From NCBI RefSeq assembly GCF_036669915.1, contig NC_089321.1, positions 19,528,770-19,592,769 of the forward strand: a stretch of DNA of 64,000 nt, written 5' to 3'. The stretch comes from Pocillopora verrucosa (lineage: Eukaryota; Cnidaria; Anthozoa; Scleractinia; Pocilloporidae). The position numbers and the translations under genes were made by a program. How positions within the stretch are numbered: position 1 is the first letter of the stretch; each line of letters starts with the position of its first letter. A model generated the notes under the pieces. That model made no database searches, was not told the origin of the DNA, and saw only the letters and a program-made list of their open reading frames with translations. Shown piece after piece: positions 33,001 through 45,800 of this stretch.

Positions 33001-36000
33001 AAACCTGATGAAATGTCGTGGGGTTTATCCCCTCACCCCGGGATTGTAAATGGGTAACAGAGAACTGCCAAGGAAACCTGATGAAATGCTGTGAGGTTTA
33101 TCCACCTCAACCCGGGAGTGTAAATGGGTAACAGAGAACTGCCAGGGAAACCTGATGAAATGCCGTAAGGTTTATCCACCTCAACCCGGGAGTATAAATG
33201 AGTAACAGAGAACTGTCAGGGAAACCTGATGAAATGGCGTGGGGTTCATCCCCCTCAACCCGGGAGTATAAATGGGTAACAGAGGATTGTCAGGGAAACC
33301 TGATGAAATATCGTGGGGCTTATCCCCCTCAACCGAGGAGTGTAAATGGGTAACAGAGAACTGCCAGGGAAACCTGATGAAATGGCCTGGAGTTTATCCC
33401 CCTCAACCAGAGAATATAAATATGTAACAGAGAACTGTCTGGGAAACCTGATGAAATGGCGTGGCGTGGGGTTTATCCCCCTCGACTTGGGAGTATAAAT
33501 GGGTAACATAAAATATGGAATTGAAATCACTTACCCCTATTTACCATTGCGTCGTTCGCATTTTCACGATTGTCAAGATGTTTCGTCGAATCTGCGTTTT
33601 GTTTGTGAGTTGCATGGGAATTCTGAGGAACCATCTGTTCGCCTGGAGAGAGTAACAACAAATTGGATGTCACGGTTTTGAATCTTGAAAAAAATGAGTT
33701 CATCAATGGAAACCCGCTTTAATCTTTCCCATATTAGAATTAAGCCATCTCTTTTCTGTTTTGGTTCGTACTCAACTTCTTTTTTTCTTATAAGGTTATT
33801 GTAGAACTTTAGAGGCCGAATGAATAGCGCATCTTAATTTAACGGATCATTACAAAATTTAGCCAAAACGTTAATTGGTTATTAATGCGCCAAAATTAGT
33901 GAGGTTTTTTCGATATTCCAAGTACTTTTTCCTTTACGCCTCCTTAAGTAATGAAGATCGGGAAATGATTCATTCACAGAGTTTAAAGGAGATTCTCTAA
34001 GGGGAATATCGAAAAAGTCAAACTCCCTTTTGCAGAACAACAGCTGATTTCACTGCGCGGTTTATTGGTCGTGCGTGCAAACAGGAAGGCAGGTAATTCA
34101 ATTTAGTGCACAAATTTGTGTTTAAGGGCTTACGTGCGCTAACAAATCGTTAAAATAAGAATTAATTCTGATCATAAATTTATTTTCCTTTACCATGACA
34201 GACAATTTTCAAAAACATACCCCTAGTGGTCGACAGTAATCTTAACAAGAGACGAAAATTTACTCAAAATATGGTGTTGCAGTCCCTTCACAGCAACGTA
34301 CCTTCGTCCACAGCTGACGAGCAGGAAGTCCTTCTCCACTGGCAGACTGGTTTACAGGTTGGCCACTTAGCCTGAGATGGCGGTCTGGTTACATCGTCTA
34401 AGACAAATTGGAACTTTTGAGAAATTCAAACAGATAAGACAAAAACCGAACGTGGTGAATGGGCGTCAGTCGAAGTCAAGTTGATAAGAGGAGGTCAGAG
34501 TTGAATCACAAAACCAAAAACAAAAAAAAGAAAAGAAAAGAAAATGAAATAAATAAATTAAATGAGATGAGATAAAAATTTGCGTACCACTTGTCTTTTG
34601 ATTTCTAAGATGATGCTCAAAAGGCATCAGATATCTATAAACAAAAAAGATCTAGGTGTTAAAATCGTCAACGCAGTATTAACAACAGAAGTAGAGTCTA
34701 TTCCTTTATCAATCATGATAACATGTACATCTATTGTGTTTCCTCGTTGATTTGTGTGCTTGATCGCCTAATTTGGCTCGATCATCGTTCGGTCGTTTTT
34801 CGTATGTCCACCCTTTAGTTCCCTCGTTCCCGTCTTGCTGTTCGTGTGTTTTCGTTCGTCCATCCCCTGGTTCTTATTGAATAGACGAGGGAAAGAATTC
34901 AAGGATGGAAGGAAGACGAACAAAAAAATCAAGAACGGCGAACTGAGGGGGAGACAAAGATCGAATGAGCCAACGATCAAATAAATGAACGAAAGAATGG
35001 ACGTAAAAAATGCACAAGGGAAGGAGTGCGGGGAAACAAATGAATAAGAGCAAGAAGGAACGAAGTTTCGAATAGACAGACCGGCGGGGGGGGGGGCTGA
35101 CAAACTGTAGAACGAACGAAAGGTAAGTGGTCTAAGATTTCATTTACTTACTTTTGGTAGAAAACTTGTGTAGGCGTGCTTATTCCTTCATATATCTCAT
35201 TCAACTCTACCAACTCGTTATACAATTCGTCCCACAATCTGCGTTGACAGACCTGAATGTTATTGCAGATAATGAGTCATAAATACAAAACAGACAAACA
35301 GAACAAAAAAGCAACAATAAATCCCCTGACTTATTCCTGATCTCAAATAATTTTATCTTTCTCTGACTTTCTCCAGAACTGTGACAACCATGATTATTTT
35401 AAATTACGATCCTTAGTTTCCTCCTTGAGAAAAATGAAAAATAAATAAACCAATAAATTTATTACGTTCAATTGTAGGTTCTGAGCACTTTGCATGCATA
35501 GACGTGTCGTGTCACCTCGTCAACCGGGAGAAAAAAATCGCATGGTGCGAACCGATGACCTTATAAAAAGTGTTGGGAAGTGCAATTATTTTAAAGCCAC
35601 TTTCGTTTAAATGCGATTTCGCGCAACTGTTTCAATTTTTTAGAAAATCAATAATCGTGAGGAAAAAATGGGAAAATTCATATTGTTCAGAAATATTGCA
35701 ATTTAATCAGCATTAGTCGTCTCAAACTTGGAAATGTTGATCATTTGATCACGCTTACTCCACTTTTGGAGTCTTTTCGCATCACGACCCTTTCTTATCC
35801 GTTGAAAAGTAAACAAGGTGACATAACATGTTTATGCACACCGCCTGCTAGTTTACTTTTTCAAATCCACCACGTTGCTGAACCAAGTTGTAGAATCTAA
35901 ACAGATTGATGCTTTTTCCTCGCCAGACTGGTGCTCTGGGTAAAGTGACTCCTCGCTCTGATGAAAACGCCTGCAGACGCTCCAGGAATTCTTTTTCCTA

Positions 36001-39000
36001 CAGTCAGAAAACAGTAAAATTGAGAAAAAAATACTTTTTACCCAAAGACATCAGCTTACGAGCCAGAAGAAGCCATCTTGCTGGAGCTGCTCTCTCTACA
36101 TCTCCAGACTGCTCTATTTTTGTAGCAATGGCTGCTTCACTCCAGGTTCTTAACCCCTGCACCCCATTCTGTTTCTAGACTGTCCTTCACCACGTCTCGC
36201 GTGGTCGTCCTCATATTGATTCACTTCATAAGCGGTCACAAAAAGACAAGTCTCTTATCTCACATTACTTTCACGGGAAGTTTAGAAGTAAGCTTCGACT
36301 TGGAGTAATTGATTCACGTTTCCTGACTTCCGTTTTAAAATATGCAACAAGTGCCATTGCCCACAAGCGCCAGGTTTGAACTTTTAGGCGGGGTTGTTCG
36401 AAGCTGGATTAAGATAACCCAGGATTGGTGTGAAATCTGATCTCAGATCTGAAAGCTTTAACAACAAATTCAGTATAATTCTTTTTGTTTAGGATATTGT
36501 TATTGGATGCTCTTTAAAGAATAGAGAAAATTTTCCCAAAAAGGCTTTTGATCAAGGGAATAAAATGACCCGAAATTAAAATTTAACCTTGGGTTTGCGC
36601 TAATCGGCCTTCGAACAACTAGGCCTTAGGACTATTTCTTGATATTTTGTGGAAAAATATTTTGATATTTTCTGCAACGTGCAAAAATTCTTTCCCCGCA
36701 AGGGAATTCAAATATGTATTACATTTTTGAGATAGAAGAAAACAAAAGAGGAACGAAAAATTCATTGAAAGAGCAAGGGTGACTAAAAATGGAGAAAATT
36801 GGTATTACATTATTATAAATCTGTTATCCTTCGTCGCAATCATTACATACCTTCAACTCTGGATTTGCCAAGCATTCTTGCTCGACACCAAAGTGCTCAC
36901 TCGCCATTAAAGGAATCGTCGGAGAGTTCAACGGAGTATCGGTTTTACGGCGTGCGGGAATTTTGGCGGGTACCTTGACTCTTTCAGCTGGAGCTGTTCT
37001 CTCCAAGCTAACTGCAACAGGGCTGGGTTTGTCTTCCTCTGTAAAATGCGTTCAAGGAAAACGAAATATGAGATGAACTTTTACCTCGAGAGCCCTCAGT
37101 AATGCTCGAACCAACTAAGTTGCGAGTTCGTTTCCAACGTCCTCTCTCTTCTGCTGGAGAGATTGAACCCTGGAAACGAAGGATCGTTTCATCATCCCAC
37201 TAAATTGCTACAATTCATGTGGATTCCTCTATGTTCATGATTTTAATCATGATCAAGCCCAATTTTCTCTCTGCTGAATGTCATAACACGTTCAAAACTT
37301 ATTGCAAAAATTCAGATAATAAAAATATCTCTTAACTTAAAAGTATTGATTTCTCAAAAAGATTACAGAAAGAAAATCGTCACTACAATACGGTCTGGCA
37401 CATTAGTTTGAGATGCCTTTATGAGAAGATCGTCATTGAGGAGAAGTGTGCTCCAAAAATCACACAACTTTTATCCCCACCATTAAGTACAGCAAAAAGC
37501 GTACATGACACTGACCTTGTTTTGAGGGGTCCAAAGAGGAACCGAACCGTTAGAAAATTCTAATCAAATGTGTAAACATCCTGCTTTGGAGGCTAGTATG
37601 AAGAAATCAAGTCCCACTATTCCTTTTCCAAATCTTGACAAACTGTTTGAACAATAAGCTACTCAAAAAGGCATTCTGGACTCAAATGGCGTTTTTTGGC
37701 ACTAACCATAACGAAGGCTTTTGGTGAAGCACGCGTTAAAGTTTTGTTTTATGGTTTAAAGTTTTATGCAATCAGGTTACTGTGTAGTTTTTTTTTTTAA
37801 TGGTGGTATCTATAGCCGCATTTTTAGGAGATTTGACGACAATTTCCGATTGCCTAGGTTACTCTTTGAATTCTCACAAAGTTTTCACAGCGATGATAAA
37901 AATTGCTCCAGTCTACAGGTTCCTGGGTTGTATTCTCTCCTCAACATCAAAGCAAAATTTTAGGCATATCACTTCAATGACTCACCCTCAACATATTTGA
38001 AGTGACACGTCTCTATCCTCTCCTCTGCAGTCGTGTTAAGGGAGCTCTGTGCTTCCTTGAGCGCAAACTCGTACGACTTTTTGAGTTCAATTAATTGCCT
38101 TCCCTGAATCTTTCTGAATTGAGGAACCATCTTAGTCTCGTTCATGGAGCGCAGCGGATGCACGCGGGCTGGCACTAGCCATGCACGTGAACGAGGCTGA
38201 CCAAAAAATTCTACGTGATAATGGGTGATTTCATTCTCTTTGTCCAGCGGTGCGTCGTAGTACTCGCCGCAAGTTGGATCACGGGTTAGTATTCCTGGCC
38301 AACTTGTTAAAAAGAAAATTAAATAATGAGCTGGACGAACAAGAAATCTCCGAAAATTACGAAACAAAGAAAGGGTGATAGATATCATAGACAGGAACAA
38401 GAAGTTGGTTCACTCAAAGACTCTACACCAGGCCTCTAATACCACAACCTACTAGCCAGTGGCTCATTAACAACATTCAAATTTGTGAGAGCACTTCCTT
38501 CCGACCGCTGGGTCTAGATGTCGATTTCCCGACCTGGGGTTTGTATGTTTGAGAACACGTAGTCGTTGAATCTCGTCCTTGCTGAGAGAATTTCCACCAG
38601 GTTCTCTAGTTTTCCTTTCCCTGTTAAGAAAATCAGGTCCCAGTTGTTCGAAGGTTGGATAGCGCTATCCACTTGATAAAAGTCTATCCGGTGGATAACA
38701 CCATACGTTTTGCAATCACTTATCCGCTGGATAGCGATTGATTCGTTGGATAGCGTTAACTACCCTTTATACAAATGGGCCCAGAACTGGTACCAGAACA
38801 TTTCAATTCGACCTAGAATCAGGTACTAGGCTTTCGTCTAGTTGAAGCTTGCTCACTTCTCATCGCCTCTCGCTGAGCTTTTGCGTTCAATGCAAGTTCA
38901 ATCAGTTAAAGGAACAATAATAGTCGTAAGCAAATCAGTTAGACACTTACGGCGGGTAACCCGACAATTTAGCCATGACCACTTCTCCCTGGGGAAGCAG

Positions 39001-39288
39001 ACTGTATATGAATTTCATATGCTTGGGTTTCTTGGCTTTCTGTTCCACGGCGGAGCAGTTGTTATAACGCGTGTCACGATTGAGCCAGCAATACCACGCG
39101 CTGTCCCCTAAGCCCTCGGCTTCTTCGGCTGAAATTTGGCGCCATTTTTGACAGCTCTCGCTCTCGCACTGGACCCAGATGGACACCGCGTCTTCGTCGT
39201 CCCTAGGCTTCACAAAAGCAGTGGACGAGGGAACCCTATTTGGGTTACACGAAGACCGCTTCCACACTCCGCGCTTTCTTTTCGGCAT
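30011..39288 (-). CDS. CW zinc finger - PWWP - ARID chromatin reader (ZCWPW1-like)
   Basis: Exons: 39288-38951, 38302-37986, 37038-36851, 35997-35857, 35252-35152, 34634-34588, 34397-34302, 33642-33535, 32649-32539, 31673-31572, 31334-31269, 30727-30703 and 30120-30011. All have GT-AG edges and fitting phases, giving 583 codons; the 3' end is probably at 21154. The CW finger (about 37-82) has C41, C46, C67, C78 and W38, W49, W65; it should read H3K4 methylation. The PWWP (about 99-200) has SGYPPWPGIL and YHVEFFG and should read H3K36 methylation. An ARID (about 282-372) has FLERLQAFSSERGVTLPRAP, LFRFYNLVQQRGGFEKV, LWDELY and YLMPFE. The rest is polar and low in complexity, with a leucine-rich coiled segment. 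CW plus PWWP is the ZCWPW1 pattern, a PRDM9-linked meiotic reader in mammals; the ARID is not part of that protein as I know it. Confidence 0.88.
30230..30425 (+). repeat. Degenerate short tandem repeat around CCGTCCGAAATC
   Basis: Roughly 20-bp units of the form CGTCC(G/A)AAATC(A/C)GACG with heavy drift, intronic. A similar but more decayed array is at 31750-31930 in the same gene. Confidence 0.6.
31140..31675 (-). repeat. Tandem duplication carrying an exon
   Basis: The segment near 31450-31620 and the one near 31145-31320 align through an intronic part (ACGGGT(A/G)GGG, CACGGGT, TTTTCCCTTGCCCC-like runs) and through the exon ends, which encode LEPSLYPQTG and LEPSLYPRTG, each followed by a GT donor. 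Both exons are phase 1-1, so both can be spliced in without loss of frame. Confidence 0.75.
31750..31930 (+). repeat. Degenerate short tandem repeat, relative of 30230-30425
   Basis: Units of the form CGATCAAAATTCGGATGGAA and CTATCCA(A/C)(A/G), heavily drifted, in an intron next to the duplicated exon. Confidence 0.5.
32666..32745 (+). repeat. A-rich microsatellite (AAAACAAAAAAC-like)
   Basis: Repeated AAAACAAAACAAAAA units directly upstream, on the transcribed strand, of exon 32649-32539. There it gives a T-rich run that may serve as an extended polypyrimidine tract. Confidence 0.85.
32914..33508 (+). repeat. Minisatellite, 8 copies of a 73-75 bp unit
   Basis: Units start at about 32914, 32987, 33060, 33134, 33208, 33282, 33356 and 33430. 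Each carries GAGAACTG(C/T)C, GGAAACCTGATGAAATG, GGTTTATCCCC, CAACCCGGGAGT and TAAATGGGTAACA. The last unit has a 5-bp internal duplication (GTGGC). It fills most of the intron between exons 33642-33535 and 32649-32539 and stops about 25 bp short of the 5' splice site. Confidence 0.95.
34760..35100 (+). repeat. Low-complexity stretch rich in CGAACG and GAAGGAA-like words, with a G-run
   Basis: TCGTTCG and GTTCGT words on one side and GAACGAA, GAAAGAA and GGAAGG words on the other, ending with a run of about ten G near 35086-35096. The long minus-strand open frame here has biased, proline- and serine-rich composition and is rejected as a gene. Confidence 0.6.
36389..36625. mobile_element. MITE family B, 237 bp
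   Basis: Ends are inverted repeats GTTGTTCGAAG and CTTCGAACAAC, with GATAACCCAGG and ACCTTGGGTT just inside, flanked by the direct repeat TTAGG (36384-36388 and 36626-36630). I recall this family as abundant in coral genomes. It lies between exon 3 and the first ARID exon of the CW-PWWP-ARID gene. Confidence 0.7.
38636..38782. mobile_element. MITE family C, palindromic (GGATAGCGCTATCC core)
   Basis: Starts GGTCCCAGTTGTTCGAAGG and ends AAATGGGCCC. The interior alternates GGATAGCGCTATCC, TATCCGGTGGATAA and TATCCGCTGGATAGCG, so much of it can fold back. It lies in the first intron of the CW-PWWP-ARID gene. Confidence 0.7.
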
Positions 39289-42200
39289 TTCACCCAGGAG
39301 AGTTCAAGTTGTGCTGTAGGAAAAGAGCAAAGCTTGATCAGATTTTGGAGCAATTCGGGATTTCTGTGGTTTTGCTTGACTTAGTTCTTTGATGGGTCTC
39401 CAACCAATCAGATTCTTAAAATCAAATTTGGTCACCCGTATTTTCCCGCGCTTGTTTCTATTTTGAGTTCCTATTGGCTCCTTAAGACTTTTCTTTTACG
39501 ATGTCACGTATTCTAATTACCGCATAAATATAACAACTGGAATCTCGGACATTCCCTTATATTTGTCTCATCCTTCAATCTCTTGGTAAATTGTTAAAAA
39601 TAAGTTTCATTCGTGTTCAAGCTCATGGAATTGGTTCAGAGATTTTTCTGATCCGTCCCGAAAAGCTCATGAACTGCTCTCCGAACAGGTACCGAACTCA
39701 ATCCGAACAGTTTCCGACCTATTCCGAGGCAGTTAGTTATATGATGACCCTAAAAATTAATGTAGTATTGAATTTTTGGAATACGACAACGTGCAGGGGC
39801 AATTAAGAGGCCAATGATATTCATAAATACAGCGTAAAAGGAAAACGGCGCTATTTTAGCGGAAGAAAATACCAAACGCATGAGTCAAGTATCTGATAAC
39901 GTACCAGCAGGATACAGGTCGATACATGATTTGAATGCTAAACAAACTCTTGCAGAGCTCGTTAAGTATTAGAAAATTAAGCCCTTTCAGGAAGGGCCTT
40001 AACATCGCGTCACACATCTAGATTTAAATGTTAAAATAAACTCGATATTACTTCAGCGAAATCATACCTCAAAGCAATGTAATGTAGAGTAACATGATCA
40101 AAAGCCAATTTGCGTACCAGTTTGGTAAGATCAAAAACCTCCGTAATTGTTATGATATGACATAAAGGAGCGAAGGCGATTAAGGATGGAGAAATTTGAC
40201 ACAGATTGCGAATTGCAAATTTCAGAAACTTAGATGCACACTAAAGCCTTTGTTCCCTTGGTTTAGGAAGAATTATTCTGAGCTAAAGCTGACGGCATTC
40301 GAAAGGGAAAGGGCATCACGATATTTGATCAACAGGATTCATTTTCTCGTGCCACTAACAGACGTTTTGCCTGATGATCCAGTCAGAGCAATACTAAAGG
40401 TCACTCGCAAGATATCATGCCGCATTGTACATGACATTACGGAATCTAAGAGCGTCTTGATACAGCAAACGAACGTACAAATAACCGGGGTTTCAATTTG
40501 CACAAACAGGAACATCAATGCGGTTTCCGCTTTAAAACAATCTAATCCAAGCTCTAACCGGTAAATGCTTATTTTCCTGCCTTTTGCAAGAAATCTGAAA
40601 TCGAAACGCAAATGAACTTTATTGCCATTAATTATGTTCAGTTGTTCCTTCCTTGAAAGCAGGAACAGGACGTCGAATGTTTCTCCATTGTCCGTCGCCA
40701 GGCACTGTCACCAAGATTAGTTTGTTGAGGAACAAACTGCTATATTTAGATGATGGTACTATTTATAGAGATTTGGCGCACGAAACCTCTTAGTGAAAAC
40801 TTCAAGACATTCGAAACAAAAAATTGCAGTCAAGATTAATAACAAGATAAATGCAAACAGCCTCTTTCGCGGAAATTATTCAAGGGTACCCAAAGAGATT
40901 CAATTTCACCTCCGTAATATAAGCGGGTTACAGAAGAATCTATTTTCAAACTTAAAAATATCACAAAAAGGAGATTTTACTAATAATTAAAAACAAAGAT
41001 TAGCACATGAAGGAACTACTTGGCAGCTTTTATCTCAATGGTGACGCTGTATTTCACCCTCTGGAAAAACTCCTTGAAAAACCGCCCTGAACGGCATAAT
41101 AAAGATAAATATATCGACATTCAAAGTGATGCTCGCGGGGTTAAAGTTGACAATCCATGCAAGACAATAGTAATAAAGCGACAAATAAAAATGGATTTAA
41201 ATACAGGACCGCGGAATTCTGTCCACGAAAATAAGAAGAAAAAAAAAAACGAAAACAACACGCATTTTATAATGAAATTGACGTAAATATCTGTATGCAG
41301 CAGAACTTTGAGGCGTAGCGGACTCCCACGCAAAAGCCAAAGCCGTGTCACTCGCACACGTCGATAATAAATAACTAAATTACATCCCCCGTGAGTAGTG
41401 TGAGTAGTCAGTTTCTGAGCGAGCTTGCTTTAAAAGTGAATCGCAATATTTATTGCGACTACAGAATGAACATGTCAAGCACTTTTATTGTTATTCCCTG
41501 ACAGAAAACAAATAATACCGCATTGTACAGTCGTGATGAACTCGCTGAAGCGAAGCCGGCAGTAGTAGGTATATTTCACATTGGACGTGCTTCAGAGAGC
41601 AGATTACGTGTTTCCTGCGAAGGAGGATATTACGTCTTCCAAACTGAACGTGTTTTGAATTTTCTATACTTTACAGTAAAATTACTGCGACACAGATTAA
41701 CAAAAGAATGTGGGTTTTTTGACTTATGGATTTGAAAATATTTTCGAAAAGTTCTGCGTTAGGCAATGTCTTTTTAGTAGAGCAACAATTCAAAAGTTCT
41801 AAAAATATCTTGAGTAAAAATGTAGTAATACGAATTTTGAAGAAAACACTTTCGCGTTTCTGTTCAAAAGAATGGTTAAAAAATGAAGCTTTCGATCGTC
41901 ATAACAGTAATGAAATGGGATTAGACTCGATAAATTTCTATTGCTAACAAAAAGTCATGACAGTTTCCAACACGAGGTCATATTTACAGCGAGAATACAT
42001 TTTGCAAATGAGTAGCAGTTCATGCAATATACCGTGCAATCCTGTTGTCTAGGGCTCGCACCTGCAAATCATTCATTCTATACCCTTTAACATTTCAGTA
42101 GAACATACAATTAACCAAGCATTGTCAAACAACATTGTCTTCTAGTTCCATGGTTTTCATTTCCGCGACCGGAAACAACTATGTTCCCTTGGATCTCCGC

Positions 42201-42807
42201 GACGACAACAAAAGGTTCTCGACTTTCGTAACGAAAAAAATAAAACTTGTGCCTTTAAGAAGCTAGACGTAATCTTCCACATACACTGTCCCTCAGAAAA
42301 AAAACAGGCGATGCATTGACGCAGGAAATACTCGCTTTATCATCGTTGTATTCGGGAAACAATTGATTATGTTTTGGTTGTTATAAAACTTTTGTCTCGT
42401 CATCGTACCTACACGAGGTCTGAAGTGTTCGTAGACAGGAAGCCAACTTACTCAACTTCTCCGCCTCTAGTCGCGTATTTCCCATCGAAATCTAAAAAAT
42501 TATAACATAGGTGTACTTACCTTACATTCTGATAAACACGACGGGTATCCTGTGTTGTTCAAAGGTGCGAATAATCCTGAAGTGTCTCGCATGCAAATGT
42601 ACAAAGAGTGACAAGTTACACGTTATTTCCTCTTGATTTTCCCGCTTACTGGGGGCAGCCGCTGGACGGATACGCAGAAAGGGCTCATGAAACGCATGCT
42701 TTATGGTGTTAAAATGCTGACCGGACTAAGTTTGTTAGGTTAACTTTCTATCGTTATATTTTCAATTTTTATTGATGCAGATTTTTTGACATCTTTTTAT
42801 ATAAACT
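39289..42807. other. Head-to-head intergenic region between the CW-PWWP-ARID and aldo-keto reductase genes
   Basis: About 3.5 kb containing both promoters. No exon is supported. A short array of CCGAACAG and TTCCGACC-like words lies at 39650-39735. The frames at 40196-40564 (plus) and 40339-40611 (minus) overlap on opposite strands and show no domain. No core promoter element could be placed with confidence. Confidence 0.5.
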
Positions 42808-45800
42808 ATGTTGCCAGTTCATACTTTAAATAATGGACAACAAATACCGGGGATTGGATGTAAGTTTGTTACGTACATTAATGATGTAATATGAAATTCC
42901 ACCCATTTATTAATCCTTTAACCCCAAAGAATGACTAGCACCTAATTTCTCCTTACAATATCACCCCCATATTACACATTAAGGTCATGAGAATAAAGGA
43001 AATGTCAACAACCAGAGCAGTTCTGGATTATGAAACAAATTCTCCTCATCAGCACCTTAGGGATGTATAGGGAAGGGTATGAAGAATATGCAGGCTAATG
43101 TTAGTGTAGGAAGGGTTAAGTATTCATTTTAATGAACAAGGTAATTAAATAATCACACATTTGTAGAAGTTATTCAAAACATTTAGCGAGGGAATATGAA
43201 CCTAATTTGCTCAAGTTAAAATCTGTACATGAAACTTCATATTGTGTACTAAATGTTCAAACATGTTCACATGCAGTATAAGTATATCTCACAAATAACT
43301 TGCTGTACTGTTAAGTGGGAACATTTCAGATGAAACAAGTGTCAGGGGAAGATTTAATTCACAGAACTATTGATACAGCAATCCACTGTGGCTACAGGCT
43401 CATTGGTAAGATCAAAACAATCATGCATTCATTGTTAACCCTTTCATTCCCAAGATTTCTTTAGGAATTCTCTATACTGTCTGCCAACCAGTTCTTGTGA
43501 AGTTAGTTGGGAGAATTTTGGTGTTTAGACCTTTTGATGTCTTGTGGTAGATTGAGACACTTGACCCTTTCAGTTTGACTCACACACCTTTTACTGGTAT
43601 AGGTACCACAATGAACTATGAGAGAAACCTGTGGTGCACATTATATTCTGAAGGATTTGTCTTGACATTGTTTAGCATCCCATCCAGGGGAAATTGCAAT
43701 TCTCCTAATAATTAAATGCGGCTGAAATCATATTCACCCTTTAATCCCTTGGAGTGATGGCACCTCATTTCTCCTTACACCATCACCCTTGAATCAAACA
43801 TTAAGTCCATGAGAATGACAGAAGTGATCACCCACTGGAGAAGTTCTTGATTATACTCCATACTATACTCCATGTCAGTATCATAGGAAATGTATAGAGA
43901 ACAGTGTGGAGAATATGCAGAATGATCTTAGGTTTAAGCTGTTTCTGCTAGCGTGTGATTCAGTCACCAAACTATTGCTAATCATTTATCCCCATAATTC
44001 AGCATTGGTCTAAGGCTTGATAGCCCATCTTTGTTATTTTTTTTAATCAGATACTGCTGCTGTATACCAGAATGAGGCAGATATTGGGGAGTCACTGAAA
44101 AACATTTTGCCCAAGTATGGTCTCTCCAGATCTGATATTTTTCTGACAAGTAAACTGTGTAAGTGTTGTGCTGTTATTTAAGATGTAAGATTTTTGATCA
44201 GTGCTAACCTTTAGAATCTCATAATATTAAAAAATGCCAAATTTTTCTACAGATCCTCAAAAAACACCCACATATATGGAGTGCCAAACCATTCAATATT
44301 CCCTTTGTATTTCTGTGACCCAATTTACTTTTTATATGGTCAACTGTTTCCTTTTTATACAGTCAACTTTTTACTTTTATATTGGTCAGTGTAAAACGCA
44401 GACTGCAGACTTCAGACTGCAGACTGCAGACTGGAGGTAAAGTACAGACTGAGGGTAAAATGCAGACTGTAGACTGCAGACCAGGGGTAAAATGCAGACT
44501 TGGTTCCGTTTATGACCACAGTATTGACCTGATTGTGAAGCACAAGAGCAAAGTGTTGAACATCTTGAAGCTTCTGATACAAAGCACCATTCCAAGATCA
44601 CACTTACCTTTTCAGCACAAAACAAAGGTACGAGAAACAGGTTTTTATTGTCCAAGTAATCGAAATTGGCGATGTGTGATGAACGTCTGTCGCTACTACT
44701 TTTAAGGCTGAACAAAGTATGCATGAGCTACATGTATGTTAAAGCTACCTAATGTTGCTCAGCAGAACTCTTTATTTCTTATATGAATAAGGAAAATGTA
44801 TTTAGCTGGTTGTAAACTGCATATTCAAACAGTTACATTTCTAATTGTTCTTACCTTAAAACAATATGTTAATGCCAAGACCATCTGAGGACTTGAAGTT
44901 TGAAACATTAATCGCCATGATGATTATTGTCAGCCTCTCACAACTCACGCAGCCTCAATCCTAGGTCACTCTTGAAGTTTTTCTGGGGAAGCGGGTTGTT
45001 TTTGAACCGAGTCTGTCTTTTACCCCTGGCAGTCTTCAGTCTGCATTTTACCCTTGGTTTGCACTTAACTCCCAGTCTGCAGTCTGCAGTCTGAAATCTG
45101 CAGTCTGCCTTAACACTGACTGATATAAAAAGTAGAAAGTTGACCATATAAAAACTCAACTTGACCATATAAAAAGTAAAAAGTTGACCATATAAAAACT
45201 CGACTTGACCATATAAAAAGTAAAAATTTATCTTATTAAAAGAAAAGTTGACCATACAAAAAGTAAAAGTTGACCATATAAAAAATAAACTGGGTCACAG
45301 AAATACAAAGGGAATATTGACTGGTTTAATTTGGTGCCCCATACACATACCCAATTTGTTAATTTTTGTATTGGAGCCAGTCTTCATTAAAACTATACAG
45401 CTTTGATTGAAATTGATTTTACCCTGCACAATTTGTTCTTTTGTGATCAATGGTAGTGGCCAAAAAAAAAGAAAGATTATAAAAGGATAAATAACTGGAC
45501 ACTGAACATGACATCTGACAAAATGATTTTAAGAAGACCATTCAGCATTCAGTAATACCTCCATAGAGAAATTACATGTATCATTGAGCTTATGGGGATT
45601 TTCCTGTGATTGATTTGATGTGTTCATGTAATTTCCTTTTTGGTAGCCCCCAGAGATCATGGTTTTGATAGCACAGAAAAGGCTTTTATGAAGTCATTGA
45701 AGGCACTAGACTGTGCATATCTTGACCTGTATCTTATACATTGGCCTGGTGTTCAAAAACGCAAGAGCGATGATCCTAGGAATGCGGAGCTGAGACAAGG

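Noticed and set aside
32914-33508. CRISPR-like array
   Set aside because: The whole 74-bp unit repeats with no unique spacers, and it lies in an intron of an animal gene.
34768-35103. Minus-strand 111-codon frame
   Set aside because: Composition follows from low-complexity words and a G-run, and it lies in the intron between the second and third ARID exons.
35906-36178. Plus-strand 90-codon frame
   Set aside because: Lies opposite the first ARID exon of the chromatin-reader gene and has no domain of its own.
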